Origin: Saprospiraceae bacterium
GTDB taxonomy: Bacteria; Bacteroidota; Bacteroidia; Chitinophagales; Saprospiraceae
DNA: 64,000 nt
Assembly: GCA_021738725.1 (NCBI GenBank)
Contig: JAIPBE010000012.1
Span: 18,994-82,993 of the forward strand
Direction: 5' to 3'
Shown here in pieces: positions 57,194-64,000 of the stretch; positions within the stretch are counted from its first letter, which is position 1; each line of letters begins with the position of its first letter. A model generated the notes under the pieces. That model did no database searches, was not told where the DNA came from, and saw only the letters and a program-made list of their open reading frames with translations. A program made the translations under genes and the position numbers.

Positions 57194-57826
57194 GTGAAAA
57201 TCAGTCAATCCATGTTCGGGGTCTTTTCGCATTTTGCAAAACGTAAGTACACCCTCAACTCCAATAGCATCATACATATTACATCCGCAAGAAATCTTCG
57301 GATACAAGCTGTATATCTGGTGTATACGTCATTCGCGGTTCAGGTTTTCCTGAAGAACAGGAGGCTGTGTCCTTCGAGTATCTAGTTGAACAATTGCATG
57401 GGCGTGGTATAGCAGGTTCGTGGCCTATCGTGGTGCAGAAGATGTTAGTTCCTTCTACCATAAAACGTGTGCCGGAATGATCTGCGAACAGATACCCTGT
57501 GATTTCATGAAAGAGAGCCAGTCCGGCAACCTGTTTCCCAACCCATTTTCACGAAGATAATCGGAACCCGTGAAACACGCAAGCAGCACTGGCTACCTCC
57601 ATCCATCCCGTTTATTCGATGGACACCTTCCTGCTGGGACTTCTTCCACACCACCCACCTTGAATATCTCCCTGGAAGAAATCAAATGAACAATCTCCTA
57701 CGCGCCCGATCCAACGACGGCTACCGGGTCCTCCACCCGCTCTGGGGTTGCTCTTTAGTGGCGGAATCGGTTCAGGATCAAACTAATGATCACAAAGAGG
57801 GAAGGAGAAAAGGAGGGGGAGGATCA
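57194..57826. other. Gene-free stretch with an open frame lacking a start
   Basis: About 630 bases between two minus-strand units. A plus-strand frame is open from 57268 to a stop at 57478-57480 (ISGVYVIRGSGFPEEQEAV onwards) but has no ATG near its start and matches no family I know. Nothing else is recognised. Confidence 0.4.
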
Positions 57827-58966
57827 TCAATCAAACTCCCGCAGATACTCTTCAAACACAAAGACGCGGTTTCGATCATATCCAGTCATCTCTTTCAAAT
57901 ATCCGGCCTGTACAAACTCCTGAACCAGCGAATTGGCAGCGTTATAGCTCAACCCGGTCATGTCCTTCACCTGATTGACACTGACTATGGGTTTCTCGAA
58001 CAGACCTCGAAGGAGGACCAGGCCTTGTTGGCTTCTGCGGCCAAACTCCTGATGGATGCTGGTTTCAAGTCTCTTTTGCAAGTCCAATATCCGAATCAAG
58101 ATCTGGGAAGATTTCTCTGCTGTTTCAACAATGCCTTCCAGGAAATAGATCAGCCATTGTTTCATGTCATGCCTGGTCCGGACTGCGGTCAGGTTGTCAT
58201 AGTACAACCCTTTATTGTGCTCAAAATAGGAGGAGAGATACAGCAACGGACTGGTCAAAATCTTCTTCTCCACCAGGAACAGGGTGATCAGCAATCGCCC
58301 GATCCGGCCATTCCCATCCAGAAATGGATGGATGGTTTCGAACTGATAGTGCGCAATGGCAATCTTAACCAGGTCAGACATCTGGATCTCCTCGTTGTGG
58401 ATAAAATTCTCCAGATCACCCATCAAGTCCTGGACATGGTCCGGATGAGGCGGAATAAATGTGGCATTTGCAAGGCTATTACCACCGATCCAATTCTGAC
58501 TGGTGCGAAACTGCCCAGGCAGTTTATGCTCGCCTCTGGCTCCTTCCATCAACAATTCATCCGTATGTCTGAGCAACCTGGAAGAAAGTGGCAATTGATC
58601 AAGATGGGTGATCGCATGTTGCAACGCCAGGATATAGTTGTTGACTTCCTTCCAGTCATTCCTCCGTTCGGGAGAGATATCTTCAACATCCATCAATGCC
58701 TCATCCATCTGGGTGCGCGTCCCTTCGATCCTACTTGAGATGACGGCTTCCTTCGTGACATACAGTTGGATGAAGAGCCTCAAATCAGGCACTAACCGAG
58801 AATAGGCATTCAACTCACCAAGTTTGATGGCTGCCTGTTCGATCGATACATTGATCTCCTGATCCTCCCAGATCCACTGGTCATTGACCTTTGTGGGCAA
58901 GAAGTAGGCGTACCCTGACGGGCTCTTCAGAATCTGACCTGATCGGTAGGATTCCAATGTAATCAA
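57827..58966 (-). CDS. Fic-domain AMPylase-type protein with inhibitory motif and winged-helix tail
   Basis: A Fic protein of 379 aa, starting at a TTG (58966); no better ATG exists before the conserved region. Such proteins transfer AMP or similar groups from nucleotides to target proteins. The active-site motif HPFLDGNGRIGR (213-224) is complete. An N-terminal helix carries SSRIEG (77-82), the class II inhibitory motif whose glutamate blocks ATP. The last ~60 residues (IVSVNQVKDMTGLSYNAANSLVQEFVQAGYLKEM) look like a winged helix-turn-helix DNA-binding domain. This suggests the protein may bind its own operator, the three 12-mers at 59034-59085. No separate antitoxin is adjacent, consistent with self-inhibition. 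Confidence 0.92.
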   Translation of the reverse strand: MITLESYRSGQILKSPSGYAYFLPTKVNDQWIWEDQEINVSIEQAAIKLGELNAYSRLVPDLRLFIQLYVTKEAVISSRIEGTRTQMDEALMDVEDISPERRNDWKEVNNYILALQHAITHLDQLPLSSRLLRHTDELLMEGARGEHKLPGQFRTSQNWIGGNSLANATFIPPHPDHVQDLMGDLENFIHNEEIQMSDLVKIAIAHYQFETIHPFLDGNGRIGRLLITLFLVEKKILTSPLLYLSSYFEHNKGLYYDNLTAVRTRHDMKQWLIYFLEGIVETAEKSSQILIRILDLQKRLETSIHQEFGRRSQQGLVLLRGLFEKPIVSVNQVKDMTGLSYNAANSLVQEFVQAGYLKEMTGYDRNRVFVFEEYLREFD

Positions 58967-59011
58967 CGTACAGATTTCAATAGAAGGCTCATCTTATTTC
59001 ACTTTAGCCAG

Positions 59012-59019
59012 TAAAGATA
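59012..59019 (-). promoter_or_regulatory. Candidate -7 box (TATCTTTA) of the fic gene
   Basis: TATCTTTA on the minus strand is close to TAnnTTTG. It lies 45 bases before the TTG start and 14 bases downstream of the first operator 12-mer. Confidence 0.35.
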
Positions 59020-59033
59020 CAATATAGATATCT

Positions 59034-59085
59034 TTATCTCAAGTTCAGGCATCAACTTGAGATAAGAAAATCCTTATCTCAAGTT
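59034..59085. promoter_or_regulatory. Three 12-mer operator-like sites at exact 20-bp spacing upstream of fic
   Basis: TTATCTCAAGTT occurs at 59034-59045 and 59074-59085, and its exact inverse AACTTGAGATAA at 59054-59065. Each start is 20 bases from the next, about two helical turns, so all three lie on the same DNA face. The pairs form perfect palindromes with eight-base spacers. The array covers the expected -33 to -80 region of the fic promoter. The C-terminal winged helix of the Fic protein makes autorepression a natural hypothesis. Confidence 0.75.
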
Positions 59086-59263
59086 GCAGGAACAAGGGAA
59101 CCGGATGATGTATTGGAGGTCCAGGTCGGACAAACAGCGGTAAAAGGGCCAGTCCAGGATATTTCATTGAACCCTGATTGGCTCAAACTTGGCTTATCGG
59201 GATATCTCATAAGCACTGAATCATCTGGACGCCTGAATGACACCTTCAGCCTTCTCCAGATGA

Positions 59264-59976
59264 TCAACTTTTCCCTTCACTCGATTTTGCATTCGATTTG
59301 GAGAGCTCTTCCAAATAGTCCAATTGCAATTCCTGAATATCCAGCATGCGCTTATTCTGGTGGATGATCAGGTGGTCCAGTTTCTCGTGCAAGAGCCTGA
59401 TCTCCAGCTCAGCCTTCAGGTTGACCTTGTAGTCGTTCTCACTTCTCGATCTATCCTTCTGTTCTTTCCGATTCTGGCTCATCATAATGATCGCCGCTTG
59501 AATGGCAGCCAGACAGGACAAGATCAGATTCAACAGAATAAACGGAAATGGATCAAATGGCTTGGTTGCCAGCACCCATATATTAATACTCATCCAAATC
59601 AGAAAAAAGAGAAAAAGAGAATAATAAAGGTCCAGCTCCCACCGAACGTAGCGATCTGATGAGCCAATCGCTGCCCGGTAGTCAATTCGGCTTGAATCTC
59701 TGGCTCAATATTTTCAGATAATAAATGGTTGGTGTGTATGGCTTTTACAACTTCATTTTCCAATGCACTGAGCTCCCGACCTTCCTTCTTGATCATGGTC
59801 TCCAGATACATTTTCCGTTATGTATTCAAGATGTCCAGTGAAATGAATTTATCCGATGAAAATTCCGGATAATCCTTTTGGATCAATGACACCAGTTGCG
59901 GTTTCAACGACAGGCCCTGGACGAGATCATCCAGTGGATACTCCTTGTTGGTCAGAAAACAGATTCCCTTTTCCAT
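59264..59976 (-). pseudogene. DUF1003 membrane protein with a nonsense codon and a frameshift
   Basis: Reconstructed, this is one DUF1003 gene. It starts with MEKGICFLTNKEYPLDDLVQ at the ATG 59976, reaches TAA at 59818-59820 exactly where the family has a residue before the conserved Arg (LNT-stop-RKMYLETM), continues in the same frame through LTTGQRLAHQIATFGGSWTFIILFF, then stops after a run of six T. The rest, FLIWMSINIWVLATKPFDPFPFILLNLILSCLAAIQAAIIMMSQNR, is in the next frame; one extra T would restore it. DUF1003 proteins are small two-span membrane proteins of unknown function. The gene begins 9 bases after the VIT-family gene, suggesting a former operon. Two independent lesions favour a true pseudogene over sequencing error. 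Confidence 0.8.
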
Positions 59977-59985
59977 AAAAATGGT

Positions 59986-60702
59986 TTATCCAATATTGAC
60001 ATCAAATAGATACCCTGCCAATGCGGTCAGGCCCATGGCGATCGTACCCCAAAATGTAATTCTGAATATGGCTTTGGAGACATTTGAACCTCCCGTCCTG
60101 GCCGCCGTTCCTCCCAATATGATCAGAAAGAAAATGGCAAAACCATAGAGATAAAATTCAATATTTTTCAGGGGGAGAAAAAGAACGACCAAAAGTGGAA
60201 GTATGCCTCCAACCGAAAAGGCACTCCCCGATGCAAAAGCCGCTTGCATCGGTTTCGCCTGACTGATTTCATTTAAACCCAGTTCATCTCTCACATGGGC
60301 TTTTAATGCATCGGTCTCCGATAATTCTTTTGCAACCGTTAGCGCAGTTTCCCTCTTCAGCCCTCTTTTTTCATAAATTTCAGCCAGCCGCAGCAATTCG
60401 ATCTCGGGCATTTCATTCAGCTCAATTCTTTCCCTCTCAATATCTGCTTCCTCCACATCCGTTTGAGAACTGACAGATACATATTCACCGGCTGCCATGG
60501 ACAACGCTCCTGCTACCAAACCAGCGACAGTTGCCAAAACGATGGGTTCTCGGATATCACTCGCGGCAGCCACACCGATCGCAAGACTCGAAGTCGAAAT
60601 AATACCGTCATTTGCCCCCAGGACAGCCGCCCGTAACCAATTGCTCCGGTGTATAAAGTGATTGGCTAAATAATTGTCGGTTCCTCCCTTTTTAATTGTC
60701 AT
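59986..60702 (-). CDS. VIT1/CCC1-family iron or manganese transporter
   Basis: A membrane transporter of 238 aa from the ATG at 60702 (MTIKKGGTDNYLANHFIHRSNWLRAAVLGANDGIISTSSLAIGVAAA); the track start is 25 codons too early. That N-terminus and AAGEYVSVSSQTDVEEADIERER are the VIT family signatures, with the MAAGEYVSV segment lining the metal path. A central cytosolic helical part with several Glu (ELNEMPEIELLRLAEIYEKRG) is the metal-binding domain, followed by three more membrane segments. It should export or store Fe2+ or Mn2+. It is followed by the broken DUF1003 gene. Confidence 0.92.
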   Translation of the reverse strand: MTIKKGGTDNYLANHFIHRSNWLRAAVLGANDGIISTSSLAIGVAAASDIREPIVLATVAGLVAGALSMAAGEYVSVSSQTDVEEADIERERIELNEMPEIELLRLAEIYEKRGLKRETALTVAKELSETDALKAHVRDELGLNEISQAKPMQAAFASGSAFSVGGILPLLVVLFLPLKNIEFYLYGFAIFFLIILGGTAARTGGSNVSKAIFRITFWGTIAMGLTALAGYLFDVNIG

Positions 60703-61223
60703 CTGTATTGTTTGTATTCCTTCCCACAATGTCATGGTGGCTGGCAACAAATCCACCCGGTATCCGCGATCAAGCAATGGTCCATGTCAAGAATTTCACT
60801 CCCTATGGATCGATCTTTCATGTTCCATCAGGACTGTTGCCTCCTGTTCATAATACCATTCCAAGACATCGTCTCTTTGTGAATAGATAGAATGTGACTC
60901 CATCCTTCAGCAACGATACTCTATACATCAGGAAGAAGAAACAGCAAATCATGAGGCCTAAACTACTGCTTTCTTGTACGCCCCAGCCAATTAGATCATC
61001 ACATGAGCAAAATACAGGCTCCCCCTCCGTTTGGTACAAGCACTTGTGTTAGAGCGACCCTCATCTCCGGTTGATCGAAGATGAACAGAGTTTCATTGTA
61101 CATGATCAGAAGATTATACTGAGCACACTCATTAAACATAGGCAATCCAGGCCTACGCTTATCTGGAAACCAGCTACTGATCTGTTAAAACCAGAATAGC
61201 AGGACCTTTTGTCACGCTGCAAC
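60703..61223. other. Gene-free stretch, nothing recognised
   Basis: About 520 bases between the VIT start and the PaiB stop. Only short frames without family resemblance occur. It should hold the VIT promoter. Confidence 0.4.
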
Positions 61224-61862
61224 TCAATCATTAGAAAAGAGTTTCTTTTCTCTTTTTTCCATCTCCGCTGCGATCACGCGGCCATCTTCATCCTGCGCCT
61301 TCAGCTTTTCGATGATGTTTCGGTAGCTTTCAGCATCCCGGTCCTGGCTCAACTTGAACACAGTATCCATCTCCTGTACTTCGATCTCAAAAGCGACGAT
61401 AGCACCCATGACTTGTTGCTTGAACGCATCAGGCAAATTATCGAAAACAGTGGTGGACTGATGGTCCTGGTTTTCGAAATGCAGTGTGGTCATCCGCAGT
61501 ACATCCTCCAGCGCCTGATCGTCCAGAAAGCGGATGATCCCCCTGATATGTACACTCATATAGTTCCAGGTGGAGGCGGTATGTGGATCGCTGTACCATG
61601 TGGCACTGACATAGGTGTTCCTTCCTGTAAAAACGGCCAGCACATGTTCATTCTGTAGAAAAGCTCTGTGGTGATCCGTATGTTTCATCATATGGCCCCG
61701 CAGGATCTTTCTTCCATTCTTCTCTTCAATAAAAACGGGAATTTGTGTGGCTACAGGTTTACAGTCCGCATCACATCCAGTTAAAAAAGCAAATGGGTAT
61801 TGACCCACAAATGCAAGGATGACCTGTTCGTCTTGTTCTTTATGATAGGGCAGATTGTACAT
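61224..61862 (-). CDS. PaiB-family FMN-binding regulator
   Basis: A 212-aa FMN-binding split-barrel protein of the PaiB family. MYNLPYHKEQDEQVILAFVGQYPFAFLTG, ATQIPVFIEEKNGRKILRGHMMKHTDHHRAF, VLAVFTGRNTYVSATWYSDPHTASTWNYMSVHIRG and LPDAFKQQVMGAIVAFEIEVQEMDTVFKLSQDRD are diagnostic. In Bacillus, PaiB is linked to repression of sporulation and degradative enzymes, but flavin binding is the only generally supported property. No partner paiA gene is present. The gene stands alone. Confidence 0.92.
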   Translation of the reverse strand: MYNLPYHKEQDEQVILAFVGQYPFAFLTGCDADCKPVATQIPVFIEEKNGRKILRGHMMKHTDHHRAFLQNEHVLAVFTGRNTYVSATWYSDPHTASTWNYMSVHIRGIIRFLDDQALEDVLRMTTLHFENQDHQSTTVFDNLPDAFKQQVMGAIVAFEIEVQEMDTVFKLSQDRDAESYRNIIEKLKAQDEDGRVIAAEMEKREKKLFSND

Positions 61863-61947
61863 CAGGCTCTAATTTCTCGGAAAGGATAAGTCAGGCATTA
61901 CCGGTCATGAATAATACGTACAAAATCTGGAATCGAGAATACCTTGT

Positions 61948-62424
61948 TCAACTATCCCCTTCCAGTACCAGCTTCCGGATCAGCGATACCTGACCCAGAT
62001 GATAGTAACTGTGCTCGATGATGCCTTCGATATTTCTGCGCCAGGTGCCGTATTTCGCATCCATGAAGACGGATTCCAATTTCTCGTCCGTCATCTCCTG
62101 CACATGGTCAGCAAACTGCTCAGCATCGGTGACCAGCTTGTGCCGGAGGACATCCCAGTCCTCCCTGCTGTGTATTGGGGAAAGGTCAAAACTGTACTTA
62201 TCCCGAATCACCAGATCTCCACCTGTGAAGACATTCAGAACACCAGCGATATAATAGTGGATATGGAAGGTCAGCATCGCGATGCTGTTCAAGGTTCCGA
62301 TCCTGCGGGAGGCCTGGTCCCAGGGGACAGCCGACAGCTGGTCCTGAAAATTGGTATTGGCGATCCAGGTTCCATTCAGGATCACTTCTCGGAAACGGGT
62401 GGCGAGTTGTTGGGCAGGGGTCAT
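61948..62424 (-). CDS. DinB-like protein
   Basis: A 158-aa four-helix protein of the DinB/YfiT-like superfamily. TLNSIAMLTFHIHYYIAGVLNVF contains the first histidine pair and IIEHSYYHLGQVSLIRKL the second, together giving the metal-binding site. Its role (thiol transfer, detoxification or stress) is not determined. It lies 85 bases upstream of paiB on the same strand. Confidence 0.85.
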   Translation of the reverse strand: MTPAQQLATRFREVILNGTWIANTNFQDQLSAVPWDQASRRIGTLNSIAMLTFHIHYYIAGVLNVFTGGDLVIRDKYSFDLSPIHSREDWDVLRHKLVTDAEQFADHVQEMTDEKLESVFMDAKYGTWRRNIEGIIEHSYYHLGQVSLIRKLVLEGDS

Positions 62425-62619
62425 ATGATTGCCGTTCGCATTTTTGTTAACGATGGTGCGCGTGGCGATACTACAGATCCATCATCTAATAGTTCCAGGG
62501 AATTTCAAATGTACAAACTAATAATAATATTCCTTTGATATACCTCAGCCACCATATTGCCAAATTGATGCTACGTGCTGTGCTTATTTATTTGCTTTAT
62601 TAAGATTTTCCCGAAATTG

Positions 62620-63078
62620 TTATTTTTCACAAAGTTCCTTCAACTTTTCAAGTGCCATTGGGTAGGTTTGATTCATATAATCTAATAAATCATCTGTAGC
62701 GTCTAAGTCAACAATAACGGTTGTTACCCCATTGTCTTCCTCGAAGGTATAGTTTTCAAATCCATTTGCCCATTGTTCCACCTCCGGCCCCTCCGTAATT
62801 TCCTTGTCATCTTTTAATAGCCCATAGTGTTGGATTGAAACAAATTGATTGGGAATGTTCTCGGCAATTTTGGAAACCATACCACCCTTTTCTCCTTTCT
62901 CATTAAAGCCCACAAATAGAATTTTATTTCCTTGGGTCCAATTTCCTTCATAGGTAGATGTTGGGTTAAACAATGCTGTCCATTGCTCATACGTTGATTT
63001 AGTCTCCAAGCCAGGCATAAAAGCGTATACCTTGTTTACATGTGCTTTGATGCGTACTTTGAATTGCAATTTTTTCAT
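62620..63078 (-). CDS. SRPBCC-domain protein (AHSA1-like)
   Basis: A 152-aa START/SRPBCC protein. KLQFKVRIKAHVNKVYAFMPGLETKSTYEQWTALFNPTSTYEGNWTQGNKILFVGFNEKGEKGGMVSKIAENIPNQFVSIQHYGLLKDDKE is the typical N-terminal part, with a final LDATDDLLDYMNQTYPMALEKLKELC helix closing the ligand pocket. Function is unknown. Codons are more AT-rich than those of the central genes. Confidence 0.88.
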   Translation of the reverse strand: MKKLQFKVRIKAHVNKVYAFMPGLETKSTYEQWTALFNPTSTYEGNWTQGNKILFVGFNEKGEKGGMVSKIAENIPNQFVSIQHYGLLKDDKEITEGPEVEQWANGFENYTFEEDNGVTTVIVDLDATDDLLDYMNQTYPMALEKLKELCEK

Positions 63079-63401
63079 AATACTCGTATTTATTTAAATT
63101 AATCCTTCGTGTTATGATTTTCAGACATCACTATCAGCCGTTTAAAAATAGCTTATAACGAAATTAAATACGCAACAAATCCATCCCCCTGATTTTCAGT
63201 TCTACTTGCTTAATGCGGGTATCAACCAATAATTCACTACTTTTTCAAAACATATCAACCCTATCGGTCTTTTATAACCGATTGTAAAAACATGATCTCA
63301 AATTGGCTCTTTCCCAACGACCCGTGGTTTTCCTTCCCTAAGATAGTCGCATCGGCTGAATTGAACAAATGGACCCAATCCCTTCTCTTTTTAGCCACCT
63401 C
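63079..63401. other. Gene-free stretch, nothing recognised
   Basis: AT-rich intergenic bases between the SRPBCC start and the SdpI stop. No gene or clear repeat was identified. Confidence 0.4.
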
Positions 63402-63755
63402 TTACGCCTTTGGCAATTCCTCCTGAAAGGCCTTCAGCTTCCGCTCCACCCGCACGATCATCACGACTACTGAACCGATCAAAATTCCCACTGCAAGTAG
63501 AACATATAGATCGCCATTCAACGGAAACCATAAGCTGGGGATCGCGCATAAAGTTTGAACCACACCTACCTTGATCACTTTCTGTGAAGAAATTTTTTGG
63601 GCCACATCCCAGCTGGCCTGATCTTTCATGGACCGGCGAGTCCGGTATCCAATAAGGGGATTGATCTTCTTGATCGGGAATCTGTAAAAGATCCAACCCA
63701 GAAGGATAAAAAGAGGACCGGTAATGAAGAGGATAACAGAATAAGGAGTCATCAT
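63402..63755 (-). CDS. SdpI-family membrane protein
   Basis: A 117-aa membrane protein of the SdpI family. An N-terminal hydrophobic segment (VILFITGPLFILLGWIFY) is followed by the diagnostic NPLIGYRTRRSMKDQASWDVAQKISSQ (iGyRT..Sm...aW..A), then two further membrane segments. In Bacillus SdpI gives immunity to the SDP killing factor, but in other phyla the family role is unknown. No partner toxin is nearby. Confidence 0.88.
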   Translation of the reverse strand: MMTPYSVILFITGPLFILLGWIFYRFPIKKINPLIGYRTRRSMKDQASWDVAQKISSQKVIKVGVVQTLCAIPSLWFPLNGDLYVLLAVGILIGSVVVMIVRVERKLKAFQEELPKA

Positions 63756-63866
63756 ATCCAGTGTTTAGGAGGCATATAAAACAGCCGTGTTCAGATCCAA
63801 TTCAAAATGGGTAGTTGTTTGCAGCCACTTCAGAAAAAAATACCGGAGAGGAATTCTGCCATACTT

Positions 63867-64000
63867 AGGGTCTGCTGAATAACCCATAATTACTTGAAGT
63901 CCAACAAAATAAGTGTAAAAAGTGGATGAACAAATACAGAGAAATGCTTATATTGAAGCAAATTCTCTGCACATGTTTCGGTACACAAGTCAACGACAAT
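63867..64000 (+). mobile_element. Possible left end of an insertion sequence, cut by the window edge
   Basis: AGGGTCTGCTGAATAACCC at 63867 looks like the terminal repeats of several transposase-borne elements. An ORF follows at 63926 (MNKYREMLILKQILCTCFGTQVNDN) open to the window end. The family cannot be decided from 25 residues, and the second end is outside the window. Confidence 0.3.

Noticed and set aside
57268-57480. Open plus-strand frame of about 70 codons (ISGVYVIRGSGFPEEQEAV)
   Set aside because: No start codon near its beginning and no recognisable family; kept only as a note in the gap entry.
57686-58738. 350-aa forward ORF over the fic region
   Set aside because: It is the antisense shadow of the Fic gene, whose HPFLDGNGRIGR motif is unmistakable on the minus strand.

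Overview
ORGANISM. The window looks like chromosome from a member of the Bacteroidota, most likely a Saprospiria/Lewinella-type bacterium; this is inferred from content, because no rRNA is present. The evidence is seven large secreted proteins with Bacteroidota-specific type IX secretion (T9SS) C-terminal signals (type A or the CHU_C-like type B), a SprB-like adhesin followed by PorP/SprF and an OmpA protein, a TonB-dependent receptor with a carboxypeptidase-like N-terminal domain, and several upstream boxes matching the Bacteroidota -7 promoter element TAnnTTTG. No rRNA, tRNA, CRISPR array or intact prophage was seen. LAYOUT. 0-4.6 kb: pterin carbinolamine dehydratase, an AT-rich islet with a 463-aa Rossmann/TIR-like orphan and an unlisted 54-aa partner, an M42 aminopeptidase and a divergent radical SAM/SPASM protein. 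4.7-8 kb: a secreted metalloprotease with thrombospondin-like modules, then a decayed IS4-type (DUF4372) transposase. 8-11.5 kb: egtB-egtD (ergothioneine) divergent from kynureninase. 11.9-31.7 kb: a surface-protein region with two cargo pairs (16.5-11.9 kb and 31.7-27.1 kb), each with a simple-sequence repeat at the start of its first gene, around a SprB-like/SprF/OmpA operon (26.2-17.1 kb). 31.7-32.9 kb: gene-free repeats. 32.9-42.7 kb: gltX behind a candidate structured RNA, a polysaccharide deacetylase, a serpin, an M49-like peptidase, a TonB-dependent receptor, a GNAT acetyltransferase and an AHSA1 protein. 42.8-52.7 kb: a PiT phosphate transporter with a PhoU-like tail, a 1102-aa VPS10/BNR propeller, a sulfatase, a DUF1772 protein and another T9SS protein. 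52.8-64 kb: a B12-type radical SAM protein and then small accessory genes: UPF0158/DUF3024, a ParE-like toxin-antitoxin pair, a Fic protein behind an unusual operator array, VIT1-DUF1003 (the second is a pseudogene), PaiB, DinB, SRPBCC and SdpI, with a possible IS end at the right edge. HOW IT FITS TOGETHER. Much of the window builds or modifies the cell surface (T9SS cargo, adhesin, protease, propeller protein, serpin, sulfatase). The strongest unusual signal is that two T9SS cargo genes carry a hypermutable repeat exactly at or before the signal peptide: a (CT)10 tract, out of frame as sequenced, and an 11.75-copy tetranucleotide tract, in frame as sequenced. This suggests slipped-strand phase variation of exported surface proteins. 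Other leads are the TIR-like/small-ORF pair, an ~84-nt candidate RNA upstream of gltX, three 12-mers at exact 20-bp intervals upstream of the fic gene, and dispersed intergenic repeat families.
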